Below, one piece after another: positions 62,861-64,000 of a stretch of DNA of 64,000 bases. How positions within the stretch are numbered: position 1 is the first letter of the stretch; the number at the start of each line of letters is the position of its first letter. The notes under the pieces were generated by a model that searched no databases, was not told the DNA's origin, and was given only the letters and a program-made list of their open reading frames with translations. A program made the position numbers and the translations under genes. The DNA is from an uncultured Ramlibacter sp. (GTDB lineage: Bacteria > Pseudomonadota > Gammaproteobacteria > Burkholderiales > Burkholderiaceae_C). The stretch spans positions 181,702 to 245,701 of the forward strand of contig NZ_CAKZHQ010000005.1 in assembly GCF_936925435.1 (NCBI RefSeq), given 5' to 3'.

Positions 62861-64000
62861 TTATAGCAGTTCGACGGCCATGGCCGTGCCCTCACCGCCG
62901 CCGATGCACAGCGTGGCGATGCCGCGCTTCTTGCCGCGCGCCTGCAGCGCATGGATCAGCGTGACCAGGATGCGGGCGCCGGAAGCGCCGATGGGATGGC
63001 CCAGGGCGCAGGCGCCACCGTTGACGTTGACGATGTCGTGGGCGATGCCCAGTTCCTTCATGGCGGCCATGGGGACGACGGCAAAGGCCTCGTTGACTTC
63101 CCACAAGTCCACGTCCTTGACGCTCCAGCCGATCTTCTTGAGCAGCTTGTTCACGGCGCCCACCGGCGCGGTGGTGAACCACTCGGGCTCCTGCGCGAAG
63201 GTGGCGTGGCCGACGATGCGGGCGATCGGTTTGGCGCCAAGCTCCTTGGCGGTGGACTCGCGGGTGAGCACCAGGGCAGCGGCGCCGTCGTTGATGGAGG
63301 AGCTGGACGCGGCGGTGATGGTGCCGTCCTTCTTGAACGCCGGCCGGAGCGTGGCAATCTTGTCCAGCTTGACCTTGCCCGGGCCCTCGTCGATGGAGAT
63401 CACGGTCTCGCCGCTGCGGCCCTTGACCGTCACCGGCACGATTTCCGCCTGGAAGGCGCCCGACTCGGTCGCCGCCTTGGCGCGCTGCACGCTGGTGGTG
63501 GCGAAGGCGTCCTGCGCCTCGCGGCTGAACTCGTACTTGGCGGCGCATTGCTCGCCGAAGGTGCCCATGGCACGGCCCGGCTCGTAAGCGTCCTCCAGGC
63601 CATCGAGCATCATGTGGTCGAAGATGCGGTCGTGGCCGATGCGCACGCCACTGCGGCCCTTGAGCAGCAGGTGGGGTGCGTTGGTCATGCTCTCCATGCC
63701 GCCGGCGACCATCACGTCGCGGCTGCCGGCCATGAGCTGGTCGTGCGCCAGCATGGTCGCTTCCATACCCGAGCCGCACATTTTGGACAGCGTCACGGCG
63801 CCGGCGGAAGCGGGCAGGCCGCCCTTGAAGCCGGCCTGGCGCGCCGGCGCCTGGCCCTGGCCCGCCATCAGGCAGTTGCCGAATAGCACTTCATCGACTT
63901 TGGCGGGCGCGATGCCGGAACGCTCGATGGCGGCCTTGATGGCGGCGCCGCCCAGGTCGTGGGCGGACAGGCTGGCGAAGTCGCCCTGGAAGCCGCCCAT
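62861..64000 (-). CDS. Acetyl-CoA acetyltransferase (thiolase II), N-terminus beyond window edge
   Basis: At least 379 residues, open at the right edge; the visible start GGFQGDFASLSA is preceded in the family by about 14 residues (ending TPMG), so the true N-terminus lies outside the window. Nucleophilic Cys in LSKMCGSGMEA, His in NVNGGACALGHPIGASGARI, and second Cys in CIGGGEG are all present. It catalyses condensation/cleavage of acetoacetyl-CoA in acetoacetate use, PHB or beta-oxidation. It complements the HMG-CoA lyase at 39323 by consuming acetoacetyl-CoA, though the two are far apart. Confidence 0.92.
   Translation of the reverse strand: MGGFQGDFASLSAHDLGGAAIKAAIERSGIAPAKVDEVLFGNCLMAGQGQAPARQAGFKGGLPASAGAVTLSKMCGSGMEATMLAHDQLMAGSRDVMVAGGMESMTNAPHLLLKGRSGVRIGHDRIFDHMMLDGLEDAYEPGRAMGTFGEQCAAKYEFSREAQDAFATTSVQRAKAATESGAFQAEIVPVTVKGRSGETVISIDEGPGKVKLDKIATLRPAFKKDGTITAASSSSINDGAAALVLTRESTAKELGAKPIARIVGHATFAQEPEWFTTAPVGAVNKLLKKIGWSVKDVDLWEVNEAFAVVPMAAMKELGIAHDIVNVNGGACALGHPIGASGARILVTLIHALQARGKKRGIATLCIGGGEGTAMAVELL

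Overview
The window is a GC-rich (roughly two-thirds G+C), gene-dense piece of a betaproteobacterial chromosome, most likely Burkholderiales and probably Comamonadaceae (Acidovorax/Variovorax/Delftia-like). The clues are the 1912-residue tandem UvrA, two DUF4148 proteins, a Liu-type leucine cluster next to an AraC regulator, and several metabolite-transport families typical of that group. There are no rRNA, tRNA, CRISPR, transposase or phage genes. Most genes lie on the minus strand in runs with 4-nt ATGA overlaps. No gene-free gap exceeds about 210 nt.

Region 1 (1-25852) is a 26-kb nutrient-scavenging island read entirely on the minus strand in three runs. Run A (25852 to 17498) has two SfnB/DszC-like flavoproteins, a DszA/NtaA-like flavin monooxygenase, two MetQ-like binding proteins with MetN and MetI, and a CysB-family regulator. 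Run B (17380 to 8506) has three luciferase-like monooxygenases, an M20 amidohydrolase, a GNAT acetyltransferase, a fused permease-ATPase and two amino-acid-type binding proteins. Its core matches the Bacillus yxeKLMNOP pathway that acetylates, oxidatively cleaves and deacetylates S-substituted cysteines. Run C (8399 to the window edge) is a branched-chain-type ABC transporter with a fused LivHM permease, accompanied by OsmC, VOC, acyl-CoA-dehydrogenase-like and two CMD/AhpD-like proteins. Runs A and C share an upstream bipartite element CTCATATG-N16-CGTTCC. I read the island as organosulfur acquisition under sulfur limitation; the exact substrates are inferred.

Region 2 (25951-37090) holds a lipoprotein, an acetylpolyamine amidohydrolase, a GNAT protein, the tandem UvrA, a divergent orphan ABC binding protein with a visible promoter and RBS, a tiny membrane protein and an MHS-type MFS transporter.

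Region 3 (37279-47957) is a near-continuous ten-gene minus-strand run starting with the leucine/isovalerate degradation set (methylcrotonyl-CoA carboxylase beta and alpha, acyl-CoA dehydrogenase, hydratase, HMG-CoA lyase). It continues into a hydroxypyruvate reductase, LysE exporter, YbaK editing protein, DUF1289 and NahD-like isomerase. A divergent AraC regulator has direct repeats and a palindrome in the intergenic region.

Region 4 (48035-64000) mixes a VanX-like dipeptidase, two DUF4148 paralogues, LysR and LuxR regulators, a stand-alone cyclic-nucleotide-binding domain, phosphoesterases, a 2OG oxygenase, lipoproteins and a patatin. It ends in a minus-strand run with HAD phosphatase, YchJ core, acyl-CoA dehydrogenase, M20 peptidase, SDR and a thiolase cut by the window edge.
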